Source: Bradyrhizobium sp. WSM471
Lineage (GTDB): Bacteria > Pseudomonadota > Alphaproteobacteria > Rhizobiales > Xanthobacteraceae
Direction of reading: 5' to 3'
Assembly (NCBI RefSeq): GCF_000244915.1
Contig: NZ_CM001442.1
Coordinates: forward strand, 3,472,001 to 3,536,000
Length of the DNA: 64,000 bases
In this document: piece by piece, positions 17,443 to 26,050 of the stretch
Numbering within the stretch: position 1 is the stretch's first letter
Layout: every line of letters starts with the position of its first letter
Notes under the pieces: model-generated
The model's database searches: none
Seen by the model: only the letters and a program-made list of their open reading frames with translations
Told to the model about the DNA's origin: nothing
Made by a program: the position numbers and the translations under genes

Positions 17443-18789
17443 CTATTCGCCGGAGTCAGCACCACGGACCGCGTAGGCGCTAGGCTTGGATGCCGAGAAG
17501 CGCAAGAGGCCCAGAATCGAAGGATCGACCCCGGTTCGCCGGCGACAGAGGATGTTGAGGGCGATGGTCGCGAGCGCGAGCGACACAGTGGCCGAGATCG
17601 CGGCGCCAAGAACGCCGAGCCAGGGAATGAGGACGAGAAATCCCACCAGCCGCAGCGCTACGTTCCCGGCGATCACGGGGACATACTCGCGCTCATAGCC
17701 GGTCAGCTGCAAGATCGCCGCAGACGGACCGCCCGCCGCCTGGAACGCCGTTCCGATCGCGAGCACGATCAAGACCCAGTGCTGCGCAGCGAAATGCGGC
17801 CCGAACAGGTTGAGCAGATGGGGACCTCCAACCCAGATCAGGAGAAGTCCGCTGACCACGCACACCGCGGTCACTTCCGCCATGAGCCGCAACGTTCGCT
17901 CGAATTCCCGGTGATTCTTGCTGAAGTACAGCGACGGGAGCCGACGTGCGCCAAAACTGTACAGTGCGGCCGACAGCATGGCGAAGATGTTGGCCAGGCG
18001 CGAAGCGGCAAAGTAAATTCCGGCGGTCGCCGGGTCCAGCATCCAGTAGACCAGAATGACGTCGAAATACTGGTTCGCGGCTTCGAGGATGGATGCGGCC
18101 CAGAAATGAAGCGCGCTCGATCTCCAGCGCGACGTCTCGGACCCCGCCGCCGTGCCGCGGAAATCCGGCAGAACTCGCGCAATCGCGATGATCTGTGCAA
18201 TCAGTCCGACCGACATGGCGATCGTCATCACAGCGATCAATTCGGCGGGATCGAGCTGGCGATGGCCGAACATGATTGCGAGCAGGAACAGCACGACGCT
18301 GACGCGCCAGAAGAACTCCCTGTTTCCTTCGCCCATGAGAATGCTGACCAGAGAGCGTGCGATCTGGCTGCCAAGCATCAGTCCCGCATTCACGGCCGTG
18401 TAGGCCGACACCGCGAGAACCAGCAGCCACGAGGCGCCTTTGATGTTCGCGCCGATCGCGATTGCGCCGATCGCAATCAACATCGCGACCGAGGAAATTT
18501 TGAGGCTCGACAGCAGCACGCCTTTGGTGAGATCGGGCTGATTTCCCACCCGATACTCGTTCAGGAATCGCACCAGCAGCGATTCCTGGCCCACCAGTCC
18601 GACGACCGCTGCCATCTGGGCCACCGAAAGCCAGGTCGCAAAGATGCCGAACCCATCGGGCGACATCGTTCGTGCCGCAAGCGAGAACAATGCGAACGCA
18701 AGTGCGCCGCTACCAACCTTGAGAAGGATGGTTCCGGCAACACCGCGCGTCACGTCGCGCCGCATGAACTGGACGATGGATTCGATCAT
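17443..18789 (-). CDS. Polysaccharide flippase, Wzx-like (MATE/MVF superfamily)
   Basis: This 448-residue integral membrane protein has about 12 to 14 hydrophobic segments and the pattern of oligosaccharide-unit flippases: an early RTMSPDGFGIFATWLSVAQM stretch and, near residue 255, YFDVILVYWMLDPATAGIYFAASRLAN, the conserved central element of Wzx/RfbX proteins. It would move a lipid-linked glycan across the inner membrane. The glycosyltransferase lies downstream, across a 306-base gap with its own likely promoter. No Wzy polymerase is visible in the window, so the unit may be transferred without polymerisation or the polymerase lies elsewhere. Confidence 0.86.
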   Translation of the reverse strand: MIESIVQFMRRDVTRGVAGTILLKVGSGALAFALFSLAARTMSPDGFGIFATWLSVAQMAAVVGLVGQESLLVRFLNEYRVGNQPDLTKGVLLSSLKISSVAMLIAIGAIAIGANIKGASWLLVLAVSAYTAVNAGLMLGSQIARSLVSILMGEGNREFFWRVSVVLFLLAIMFGHRQLDPAELIAVMTIAMSVGLIAQIIAIARVLPDFRGTAAGSETSRWRSSALHFWAASILEAANQYFDVILVYWMLDPATAGIYFAASRLANIFAMLSAALYSFGARRLPSLYFSKNHREFERTLRLMAEVTAVCVVSGLLLIWVGGPHLLNLFGPHFAAQHWVLIVLAIGTAFQAAGGPSAAILQLTGYEREYVPVIAGNVALRLVGFLVLIPWLGVLGAAISATVSLALATIALNILCRRRTGVDPSILGLLRFSASKPSAYAVRGADSGE

Positions 18790-19223
18790 GAAAACTTAAC
18801 GAGACAACTTTCCCTGAAGAGACACTTTCCGATTACCTGCGACAGCCTAGCATGCCGAAAAACCGCGAGTGTTAATGGACGGCCTCCATGATCCTGCCGG
18901 CCGCGGCGACGTCGCGGCCATGCCTGTTGCTTCACTATGGAACAGCGCTGACCCCATTGTCCCAGATAGAGCAAAGTGCGGCCCGATCGCGTGGCAGCAT
19001 GGCGCCGCATCGACGGCCAATGAGGCGGGACGGGCCGCTGGAATGCGGACCGGCTCGCCGGGATTGGTCATCCCGAGCAAGGCGCGTGCCGGATCTCATC
19101 GGGCCGGGCAGGTCTCCGCTGCATTAACCGAGATATCGAGAAATGATCGCGTTTGGTCCCGCGATGAGAGATCAGGCGAGAGAATTGCACGGGTAATCAT
19201 CGTTGACCGTGGGAGCCTGGACC
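18790..19223. promoter_or_regulatory. Divergent intergenic region, flippase and FAD oxidoreductase
   Basis: This 434-base stretch separates two divergent genes and must hold both promoters. No open frame here has a convincing start or a recognisable protein. A strong GC hairpin is formed by GGCCGCG at 18899-18905 and CGCGGCC at 18913-18919, with a seven-base loop. A ribosome-binding site GGGAG precedes the ATG at 19224. I could not identify confident -35/-10 boxes. Confidence 0.5.
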
Positions 19224-20447
19224 ATGACGGCGGATAGCAACGTAACCGAGCCGATTGCCGCAGCCGGCCTTTTGACGATCGTCGCCGACATCGCGATCGT
19301 TGGCGGCGGCCTCGCGGGCTCGCTCGCGGCGGCCGTGCTCGCGCGGTCGGGGCATCGTGTCGCTCTCGTCGACAAGCGCGCGATCCATCCGGACGAGTTC
19401 CGGGTCGAGAAAATCGGCGGCCATCAGCTGGAGATGTTGCGCAAGCTTGGCTTCCTCGACGCGCTCGACAAGGTAGCCTGCAGATATGATCAGGTGCTCA
19501 ATATCAGGGAAGGCAAGGTGGTCGATGTCAGCGTCGGCCGGGCTTATGGACTTCCGTATGCCGATCTCGTCGCCATGGCGCGCAGTCAATTGCTTGATCC
19601 GGCCAGTCTGATTGTCGACGAGGTCACTGCCGTCAACTGTAGCGACGATGCTCAGCATGTCGAGCTTGCGTCCGGACGGCGTATAACTGCTCGCCTCGTC
19701 GTGCTGGCCACGGGCATGGCGGGCGTTCTCGGCTACAAGCTCGGCATCAAGCGGCGCGTGCTGGCGGAGCGCCATTCGGTCTCGTTCGGCTTCACGATCG
19801 CCCGCCGGGATGATGCGCCGTTCGACTTCGAGGCGCTGACCTGTTACGGCGAGCGCACGGCGGATGGCATCGATTATCTCAGCCTGTTTCCCGTGCGTGC
19901 CGGCATGCGGGCAAATCTCTTCATGTTCCGCGACCCGACCGATCCGATCATGCGCGAGCTGCGTCGCGAACCGGAAGCGACGGTTCTGCGCCTGCTGCCC
20001 GGATTGCGGCCTTACCTCGGCGACTTCCACGTGACCGACCGGGTGCAGAATTGGGTGATGGACCTGTCGGTCGTGGAAGGACATCTCCAGCCCGGCGTCG
20101 TTCTCATCGGCGATGCGTTCCAGACCAATTGCCCTGCCGCCGGCACGGGCGTTGCCCGCCTGCTGGTCGACGTCGACCGCCTCTGCACCGAATATGCGCC
20201 GCGTTGGCTAGTGACCGAGGGCATGAGCCGGGACAAGATTTCGGAATTCTATTCTGATCCCGACAAGGTCGCGGCGGACCAGCAATCACTGAAGATGGCG
20301 CACTTCCGGCAGGCCCTGACGTCCCGCAACGATATCGGCTGGGACGTGCGGCGGCGGCTGCACTTCCTGCGACGCAGGATCACCCACCGGGTCGATCAGA
20401 TGCGGCCGGGCTGGCTTGCACATGTTCGAAGCGCGCTACGCGCCTGA
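19224..20447 (+). CDS. FAD-dependent oxidoreductase (UbiH / geranylgeranyl reductase-like)
   Basis: This 407-residue flavoprotein begins with a dinucleotide-binding fold, DIAIVGGGLAGSLAAAVLA, where the GxGxxG motif is at residues 27-32, and has the second FAD motif GDAFQTNCPAAGTGV near residue 300. This layout is shared by aromatic hydroxylases, geranylgeranyl reductases and flavin halogenases; the K-x9-WxWxIP halogenase signature is not seen. ATG 19224 is preferred over an upstream TTG at 19203 because GGGAG is well spaced before it. It stands beside surface-glycan genes and converges with an acyltransferase gene, so a role in modifying a lipid or sugar is possible but unproven. Confidence 0.82.
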   Translation: MTADSNVTEPIAAAGLLTIVADIAIVGGGLAGSLAAAVLARSGHRVALVDKRAIHPDEFRVEKIGGHQLEMLRKLGFLDALDKVACRYDQVLNIREGKVVDVSVGRAYGLPYADLVAMARSQLLDPASLIVDEVTAVNCSDDAQHVELASGRRITARLVVLATGMAGVLGYKLGIKRRVLAERHSVSFGFTIARRDDAPFDFEALTCYGERTADGIDYLSLFPVRAGMRANLFMFRDPTDPIMRELRREPEATVLRLLPGLRPYLGDFHVTDRVQNWVMDLSVVEGHLQPGVVLIGDAFQTNCPAAGTGVARLLVDVDRLCTEYAPRWLVTEGMSRDKISEFYSDPDKVAADQQSLKMAHFRQALTSRNDIGWDVRRRLHFLRRRITHRVDQMRPGWLAHVRSALRA

Positions 20448-20476
20448 GAGTCGCACCTGTCGGCGCCTCGCAGCGG

Positions 20477-21613
20477 TCAGCGCGTGGGCGTTGAAGTTCG
20501 GGTCGGCAGGAACCTGAATTCCGACATTCGCTTGGCGGCCAGTTTGAGCCAGGGAGCCTGTTTCAGCGCGAACAAGGAAATGGCGCCCACGGTGCTGCCG
20601 GCCTGCGTGACCGTCCACATCGGCGAAGGCTGCGCGCCGAACTGCTTCTTGTAGGGCTCGTCGCCGATGGTGAAATCGAGCATCCGATCCCCGCGCTCGA
20701 TGCAATCCTTCGCCACCTGCTCGAACATCAGTGCGCCCAAGGACTGGCTTTTGTATCCGGCAATGTCGAAGGCGCCCATGATCACGAGGAAGCTGCCTTG
20801 ATGGCAGAGTCCGAGCACGGCCGCGATTACCTCGCCGTTCATCTTCATCGCATAGAGCCGGACAAAGGAGCCGAGGCCGCGGTGCGCCACGTCAGAATAG
20901 AAGCCGTAATATTCGGCGCGCTGGAGCAGATCGCCGTCGCCATGTGCCTGAAAGCGCGGCCCGCGAAATTTCCTCATGACATCCAGCACCTCGATGACGG
21001 AGGCGCTATCGCTGCAGGATGAAAAACTCAAGTCCCCCTTCTTCTGGAGCTGCCGGGCTTTCTTTGCGAGCTCCTTCTGGTAGGAACGATCCAACGCACT
21101 GGCGCGCCATTGCTCGAACGGCGCGACGAGAACGGTGGCGTAGGCATTGGTCTCCATCGCTATGCGGCGGGGCGCAGCCAGAAGGTTCTCGATCGGAAGC
21201 CGTCCGTCCGGCAGCTTGGTCATCCGGAGCAGATCGAACGGGCGGACGAGGCACCGGAGCTCTGCGCACGCACTCTCGTCCTTGAGCAGCTCGGAAAATA
21301 CCTGCGGGCTGCACACCGGCGCCAGATAGTCGGAAACGCGGAGGTCGGCGAATTCGACGGTCCGTATCGGGCCGCGCCGGATCCGCAGCAAGGGCAGCAC
21401 CATCGCAAGGGCGCCCGTCGCGCGGTGGCGGACCACGACAACCAGAGGAGTTGCGCCCGCATGAGACGCGAGCCTGGTGTAGAGGGTGTCGAGCCAGAGC
21501 GGATGCTGGAACGCGGTGGCCGCCGAGTTGTCAAAGAGCTCTGCGTAGTCCGGCGACAGGAAGTCGAATCCCTGCTCGATGGCGATGTCGAATGTGTTGC
21601 TAGGTCTGTTCAT
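20477..21613 (-). CDS. GNAT-fold acyltransferase, CelD/BcsL (FemAB-like) family
   Basis: This 378-residue cytoplasmic protein has the tandem acyltransferase fold of the CelD/BcsL family. The C-terminal half shows RSYQKELAKKARQL, the conserved basic helix of the family, then VIAAVLGLCHQGSFLVIMGAFD and FTIGDEPYKKQFG; the last of these, DFTIGDxxYKxxxG, is the most diagnostic. Such proteins acylate sugars or lipids of exopolysaccharide and cellulose systems, consistent with the nearby flippase and glycosyltransferase. The ATG at 21613 is used rather than a TTG two codons earlier. It converges with the FAD oxidoreductase gene, 29 bases away. Confidence 0.85.
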   Translation of the reverse strand: MNRPSNTFDIAIEQGFDFLSPDYAELFDNSAATAFQHPLWLDTLYTRLASHAGATPLVVVVRHRATGALAMVLPLLRIRRGPIRTVEFADLRVSDYLAPVCSPQVFSELLKDESACAELRCLVRPFDLLRMTKLPDGRLPIENLLAAPRRIAMETNAYATVLVAPFEQWRASALDRSYQKELAKKARQLQKKGDLSFSSCSDSASVIEVLDVMRKFRGPRFQAHGDGDLLQRAEYYGFYSDVAHRGLGSFVRLYAMKMNGEVIAAVLGLCHQGSFLVIMGAFDIAGYKSQSLGALMFEQVAKDCIERGDRMLDFTIGDEPYKKQFGAQPSPMWTVTQAGSTVGAISLFALKQAPWLKLAAKRMSEFRFLPTRTSTPTR

Positions 21614-21814
21614 ACGCAACCAAGAAAACAGATGGCTCGGGATGGTCGATGGAGCCGGATCTACGCTCTATAGCAGGGTCGTTACGGCGGAGACACCGGC
21701 GGCGTGTGATTTGCATTAATCCTTCGAGCAAGGCTCGTATGGTTACCAAACCGTAAAATTCCTGATCGAGGGGCCTCGCGGCCGAAACAGCCACGACGGC
21801 GTCAACCCCTCTTG
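21614..21814. other. Intergenic region upstream of the acyltransferase gene
   Basis: About 200 bases of comparatively A/T-rich sequence lie between the acyltransferase start and the repeat element. The acyltransferase promoter must be here, read on the - strand, but no pair of boxes is clear enough to name. No gene is supported. Confidence 0.4.
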
Positions 21815-22400
21815 TCAAAAATATTCCCCTTTACCGAAATTCGGAAATGGCGTATGTGTCGCCCATCCCGGCTCATCCTTGAGGGGCGATCTTGTGGTCG
21901 TCACGTTCGCGAGCCGAGCTTGCGGTGGACGCGGCAGCGTTCGGGTGCGAGAGGCCAAGGGCAGGGCGGATTGCTCTCCGTGAGCCCATGGCTTCGTTCC
22001 GACGAGCGGCGCTGTTAGGTTCGTCTCGTCTGTAAGTTTCCGGCTCCGTCGACAGGGCTGGAAAAACTGCGGCGAAAGGGCGGGCCGTGCGTACGGCAAA
22101 ACCGTGTGGTCCTGGCCGTCGTTGCTACGGTCAAGCCCTGGCGGATGCGGCATCTGCGTCAACCGGCGCGATGCCGGTGACTTTCGCGAAGGCGAGGGAG
22201 GCCAAAGAGAACTCGGCTCCCGGGAGAGCACGGCATAAGCCGTCCGACCATCGCGCAGGGAAGGCCGAGTGATTGGCACCACCTGTATGCTGCTGTGCGG
22301 TTTTCCTGCGTGTGCTTTTCGCGCAGCGGACCGCGGGTGCGAGGTCAGCACCCGGCCTTCCCTGCGCCCTCTTGGACAAGAGGGTGGAATGACCAAGCAA
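21815..22400. repeat. Intergenic repeat element, Bradyrhizobium-type, with inverted repeats
   Basis: This stretch is open in several frames on both strands, but the translations are Arg/Pro-rich and match no domain, the mark of non-coding GC-rich sequence. Within it are a perfect 15-base inverted repeat, GCGCAGGGAAGGCCG at 22253-22267 and its complement at 22353-22367; a hairpin GGGTGC/GCACCC at 22335-22353; and ACGGC-ATAA-GCCGT at 22230-22243. I remember closely similar stretches recurring between genes, often annotated as hypothetical proteins, in many Bradyrhizobium genomes. That recollection is not verified here, only one copy is in this window, and the boundaries are approximate. Confidence 0.55.
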
Positions 22401-22682
22401 AGCTCGGGCGAAATGCGCCGCGAGAACGCGGCGGTGCGTCCGCCTACCTCGGAATTCCGGTTCGGCGATCTATGTCTTGTCCCTACCGCTAGGGACAGAC
22501 ACGTTGCCGCGATCCGCTTAGCATGGTTCGCCCGGTTGCTCGGGACCGCAGGAGGAAACGCGTATGTCGGACGACATGCCTTCTGAGGGGCGACGGTACC
22601 TCGGGTGCAGCACCTGCAAGCGCGAGCCGGGGCGCCCGATGCAGCCGGCGGAGGCATCAAAGCGGACAGGGAGGAACCGGAC
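22401..22682. promoter_or_regulatory. Upstream region of the LivK-like gene, with a perfect hairpin
   Basis: These 282 bases lead into the binding-protein gene. A perfect hairpin is formed by TGTCCCTA at 22478-22485 and TAGGGACA at 22490-22497, with the loop CCGC. It lies about 190 bases before the start codon, with no T-run after it, so an operator or RNA structure is more likely than a terminator. A strong ribosome-binding site, AGGGAGGA, stands just before the ATG at 22683. Confidence 0.4.
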
Positions 22683-23831
22683 ATGAAGATCAGTTTCGCG
22701 CGAGCCTCGCTTCTTGTGGCATGCGTCCTCTATGGAAATGCTGCTCACGCGGACATCAAAATTGGAATCGTGATTTCGGCAAGCGGCCCCGGATCCGCGC
22801 TGGGACAGCCGCAGCTCAAGACGGTTGCAGCTCTTCCGAAAGAGATCGGTGGAGAGAAGGTGACCTATATCGTCCTGGACGACGAGTCGGATTCGACCAA
22901 AGGCATCCAGAACGCACGCCGGCTGGTGATCCAGGACAAGGTCGACGTGCTGGTCGGCTCCTCTCTGACCCCGGTGACCATGCCGATGCTGGATGTCGCG
23001 CTTGAATCGCAGACGCCGCTGCTGTCGCTCGCTGCCGCTACCGCCATCGTTCAACCAATGGATGAGAAGCGCGCCTGGGCTTTCAAGGTCGTTCCCAATG
23101 ACGACCTCATGGCGGCTGCCATCCTCAAGCATATCGCGACATCAGGCGTGAAGACGCTCGGCTATATCGGCGTTTCGGATGGGTATGGCGAAGGCTACTA
23201 CAAGGAGGTGAGCCGCCTCGCGCCTGCGTTGGGGCTGACCGTGACCACACATGAGGTCTACGCGCGCGCCGACACCAGCGTCACCGGTCAGGCGCTGAAG
23301 GTGATGTCGACCAATCCCGATGCCGTCTTCATCGCGTCCGCAGGAACTCCGGCGGTCTTGCCGCAGCAGGCGCTCCGCGAGCGCGGATACGCCGGGAAGA
23401 TATTTCAAACACACGGCGTAGCCAGTGAGGAGTTCATCAAGCTCGGTGGCGCGAACGTCGAAGGTGCGGTATTCGCAGGCGAGGCATTTACCATTGCCGC
23501 CGATCTTCCCGCGGGAGATCCATTCCGTCGCTCGACGGAGGAGTTCGTGACCGCGTATGAAGCGGCGAACGGGCAAAAGCCCAACATGTTCGCTGCTCAC
23601 CTCTGGGATGTCGTGGCGCTGATCGGAAAAGCTGCGCCGGATGCGCTGAAGATGGCAAAGCCTGGCACAATCGAATTTCGCGCGGCTCTGCGGGACGCAC
23701 TCGAGCGTGGGCAGAACATCTATCTCAACAACGGGCTGTCGAACATGAGCAAGGCCGATCACAATGGCTATGATGAGCGTTCGGCCTTTCTGATCAAGGT
23801 CGAAGGCGGAAAGTTTCGCCTGGCAAAGTAG
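22683..23831 (+). CDS. Branched-chain amino acid-type ABC transporter substrate-binding protein (LivK-like), orphan
   Basis: This 382-residue periplasmic protein belongs to the Peripla_BP_6 family. Residues 1-23 are a signal peptide ending in GNAAHA, and the mature part begins DIKIGIVISASGPGSALGQPQ, the first strand and binding loop of LivK proteins. Typical features follow: the VTYIVLDDESD strand and a region LVIQDKVDVLVGSSLTPVT that contacts ligand. The ATG at 22683 follows AGGGAGGA and starts exactly at the signal peptide. No permease or ATPase gene is next to it; the next gene is convergent, 34 bases away. It may serve a transporter encoded elsewhere, or act as a sensor. Confidence 0.9.
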   Translation: MKISFARASLLVACVLYGNAAHADIKIGIVISASGPGSALGQPQLKTVAALPKEIGGEKVTYIVLDDESDSTKGIQNARRLVIQDKVDVLVGSSLTPVTMPMLDVALESQTPLLSLAAATAIVQPMDEKRAWAFKVVPNDDLMAAAILKHIATSGVKTLGYIGVSDGYGEGYYKEVSRLAPALGLTVTTHEVYARADTSVTGQALKVMSTNPDAVFIASAGTPAVLPQQALRERGYAGKIFQTHGVASEEFIKLGGANVEGAVFAGEAFTIAADLPAGDPFRRSTEEFVTAYEAANGQKPNMFAAHLWDVVALIGKAAPDALKMAKPGTIEFRAALRDALERGQNIYLNNGLSNMSKADHNGYDERSAFLIKVEGGKFRLAK

Positions 23832-23865
23832 CGGCGCGCCATTGCACGATCTGGTTTGGTCCGCC

Positions 23866-24624
23866 TCAGACCCAGCCGCCATCGACGATGTAGTGCTGGG
23901 CTGTGCAAGCGGAGGCTTCGTCTGAAGCGAGGAAGATGGTGAACTTCGCGACCTCGTCCGGCATGAGTTTGCGCTTCAGGCATTGTCGTTGCATCAGCTC
24001 GACCTCGCCCTCTGGCGTCATCCATTTATCGAGCTGGCGCTCAGTCATGATCCATCCCGGCGCTATCGCGTTCACGCGGATATTGTAGGGGCCGTAATCG
24101 CGCGCCAGAGAGCGTGTGAGACCGATCACGCCTGATTTGCTGGCGGTGTAGGCGGCCATGCCGCCTTGTCCGGCGATCCACGACACCGAGCCGAAATTGA
24201 TGATGGCGCCGGTGTTCGCCGCCTTCATGTCCGGCAACACGGCCTGCGCAGCAAAGAACTGGTGCTTCAAGTTGACCGCGATACGGTTGTCCCAATATTC
24301 CGGTGTCATTTCCTCGGTGCTGTGCCGCTCGTCATGTGCGGCATTGTTGACGAGGATGTTGATCGCGCCGTGCACGTTGCGCGCCTCCGCGACACCGGCC
24401 CGCAACGCGGTGATATCGGTCAAGTCGACACGCATGAAACGCGCGCTAAGACCTTGATCCGACAGCTCGCGTACCAGGGTTTGTCCCTCGTCAACCTTGA
24501 TGTCGAAGAACACGACATTGGATTTCTGCTGGGCGAAGCGCCGCACGATCGCAGCGCCAATTCCGGATGCGCCTCCGGTGACGAGAACGACCTTGCCGGC
24601 GAGGTCGGAATAAACGGCAGCCAT
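23866..24624 (-). CDS. Short-chain dehydrogenase/reductase (SDR), classical type
   Basis: This 252-residue NAD(P)-dependent enzyme has the classical SDR motifs: TGGASGIGAAI for cofactor binding, NNAAHD (NNAG-like), the catalytic Ser in INFGSVSWIAG, and the Tyr and Lys of YTASKSG. After the Asp-type acidic residue, the strand NVVFFDIKVDE suggests NAD preference. It ends in the usual YIVDGGWV. It is divergent from the sugar importer operon, so it may act on the same sugar, for example oxidising it to a lactone. Confidence 0.92.
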   Translation of the reverse strand: MAAVYSDLAGKVVLVTGGASGIGAAIVRRFAQQKSNVVFFDIKVDEGQTLVRELSDQGLSARFMRVDLTDITALRAGVAEARNVHGAINILVNNAAHDERHSTEEMTPEYWDNRIAVNLKHQFFAAQAVLPDMKAANTGAIINFGSVSWIAGQGGMAAYTASKSGVIGLTRSLARDYGPYNIRVNAIAPGWIMTERQLDKWMTPEGEVELMQRQCLKRKLMPDEVAKFTIFLASDEASACTAQHYIVDGGWV

Positions 24625-24788
24625 GGATATCCCTCGATTTGCGTTGGGGCGGCGCGATGAGCAGCCCGACTCTCCCGCTCACCTTAGCGACCTCCTTCGT
24701 GAGGTGCATAGATCAGAATTTTAGTTGCGTACCTCAAAAATCGAAGGCAGGATTGCACCAAAGAATGAAAGCCGTCGGGAGGAATGTG
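24625..24788. promoter_or_regulatory. Divergent promoter region, SDR and sugar importer operon
   Basis: This 164-base gap separates divergent genes of what is probably one sugar pathway. It contains an inverted repeat ACCTC (24690-24694), six bases, GAGGT (24701-24705), and a further ACCTC at 24731-24735. These could be operator half-sites for the LacI-type regulator encoded at the end of the operon, but the boxes are short. A strong ribosome-binding site GGAGG at 24778-24782 fixes the start of the binding protein at 24789. Confidence 0.35.
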
Positions 24789-26048
24789 ATGAGACTGCTC
24801 GGGAAACTGGGACTGGCCGTTCTCGCCTGTCTGTTGGGGGCGAACCTCGCTGCGGCCGAAACGACGGTCAAGTGGCTGCACATCGAGGCCAACCCGGCCC
24901 AGGTCAAAATCTGGGAGGAGGTTGCGCGCGCCTATGAGGGGGCGCATCCGGGCGTCAAGGTCGAGATGCAGTTCCTCGAGAACGAGGCCTACAAGGCCAA
25001 GCTGCCGACCATCCTGCAATCCAAAGACCGACCCAACATCATCTACAGCTGGGCCGGCGGTGTGCTGAAGACGCAGATCGAGGCCGGCGTGCTCGACGAC
25101 ATCACCGATTCTGTGAAAGGCTACAGCGACAGTCTCACACCCGCGGCGCTCGCCGCCTTCACCAGCAGCGGCCGCGTTTATGGTCTGCCCACGGCGCTCT
25201 CGCAGGTCGGCTTCCTCTGCAACAACGAGCTGATGGCCAAGGCGAAGGTCGATCCTGCCGGGATCAAGAGCTGGGACGATCTACTTGCTGCCGTGAAGGC
25301 GTTGAAATCCGCCGGCGTGACCCCGATCGTGGTCGGCGGCGCCGACAAATGGCCACTGCACTTCTACTGGACGCATCTTGCTGTGCGCATCGGCGGCAAG
25401 GCGGCGTTCGATGCGGCGCTGCGCGGCGAGAACGGGGGCTTTGCCGGGGAAACCTTCCAGAAATCCGGCGAGCTGTTCAAGCAACTCGTGGATCTCCAAC
25501 CTTTCCAGAATGGCTTCCTTGGTTTCAAGAACCCGCAGGCGGTCGGCTATTTCGGGGACGGCAAGGCGGCGATGACGCTCGCGATCAGCACGGTCTATCA
25601 TCTGCAGCGCGCTCTCGCCGCTGACAAGGTCGGATTGACCGAAGACAAGATCTGCTGGTTCGACTTCCCGGTCGTGACCGGCGGCAAGGGCGCGCCGACC
25701 GATACGCTCGGGGGCATCACCGGTTGGCTGGTTACGAAAGGCTCGCCGAAGGAAGCCGTCGATTTCCTGAAATACTTCGTCTCCAAAGAGGTGCAGACGC
25801 GGCTTGCCGCCGGCAACTTCATTATCCCGGTGGTGCAGGGCGCGGATGTCGGCCTCAACAACGCCTTCATGAAGCTGATCGCCGCCAATCTGGCAAAGTC
25901 GAACTATCACCAGAACTTCTATGACCAGAGCCTGGGTCCGTCGGTCGGCCGCGTCGTCAACGACGTCACGGCCGAGATCGCCGGCGGCAGCATGAGCCCG
26001 CGACAGGCTGCCAAGGCGATCGAGGCGGCGTGGAAGCAGGGCAACTGA
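24789..26048 (+). CDS. Sugar ABC transporter extracellular solute-binding protein (family 1)
   Basis: This 419-residue periplasmic protein is of the MalE/UgpB type (SBP_bac_1). The N-terminus is a signal peptide, MRLLGKLGLAVLACLLGANLA, ending near AAAE. The mature protein begins TTVKWLHIEANPAQVKIWEEV, the family start, and shows YGLPTALSQVGFLCNNELM, the conserved hinge segment. The ATG at 24789 is supported by GGAGG six bases before it; an in-frame ATG at 24765 would add residues before the signal peptide. It is the first gene of the importer operon. The ligand is probably an oligosaccharide or polyol. Confidence 0.93.
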   Translation: MRLLGKLGLAVLACLLGANLAAAETTVKWLHIEANPAQVKIWEEVARAYEGAHPGVKVEMQFLENEAYKAKLPTILQSKDRPNIIYSWAGGVLKTQIEAGVLDDITDSVKGYSDSLTPAALAAFTSSGRVYGLPTALSQVGFLCNNELMAKAKVDPAGIKSWDDLLAAVKALKSAGVTPIVVGGADKWPLHFYWTHLAVRIGGKAAFDAALRGENGGFAGETFQKSGELFKQLVDLQPFQNGFLGFKNPQAVGYFGDGKAAMTLAISTVYHLQRALAADKVGLTEDKICWFDFPVVTGGKGAPTDTLGGITGWLVTKGSPKEAVDFLKYFVSKEVQTRLAAGNFIIPVVQGADVGLNNAFMKLIAANLAKSNYHQNFYDQSLGPSVGRVVNDVTAEIAGGSMSPRQAAKAIEAAWKQGN

Positions 26049-26050
26049 CG

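Noticed and set aside
17398..18891. Open frame of 497 codons antisense to the flippase gene
   Set aside because: The translation is full of Arg, Asp, Gln and His without membrane segments or motifs, while the opposite strand codes for a clear Wzx-like protein.
19224..20447. Flavin-dependent halogenase
   Set aside because: The WxWxIP signature and the catalytic Lys context of halogenases were not found; only a general FAD oxidoreductase call is supported.
21815..22684. Open frame of 289 codons on the - strand in the repeat region
   Set aside because: The translation is rich in Arg, Pro and Ser with no domain, the other strand is open too, and the region has dyads typical of non-coding sequence. 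It also overlaps the ribosome-binding site of the LivK-like gene.
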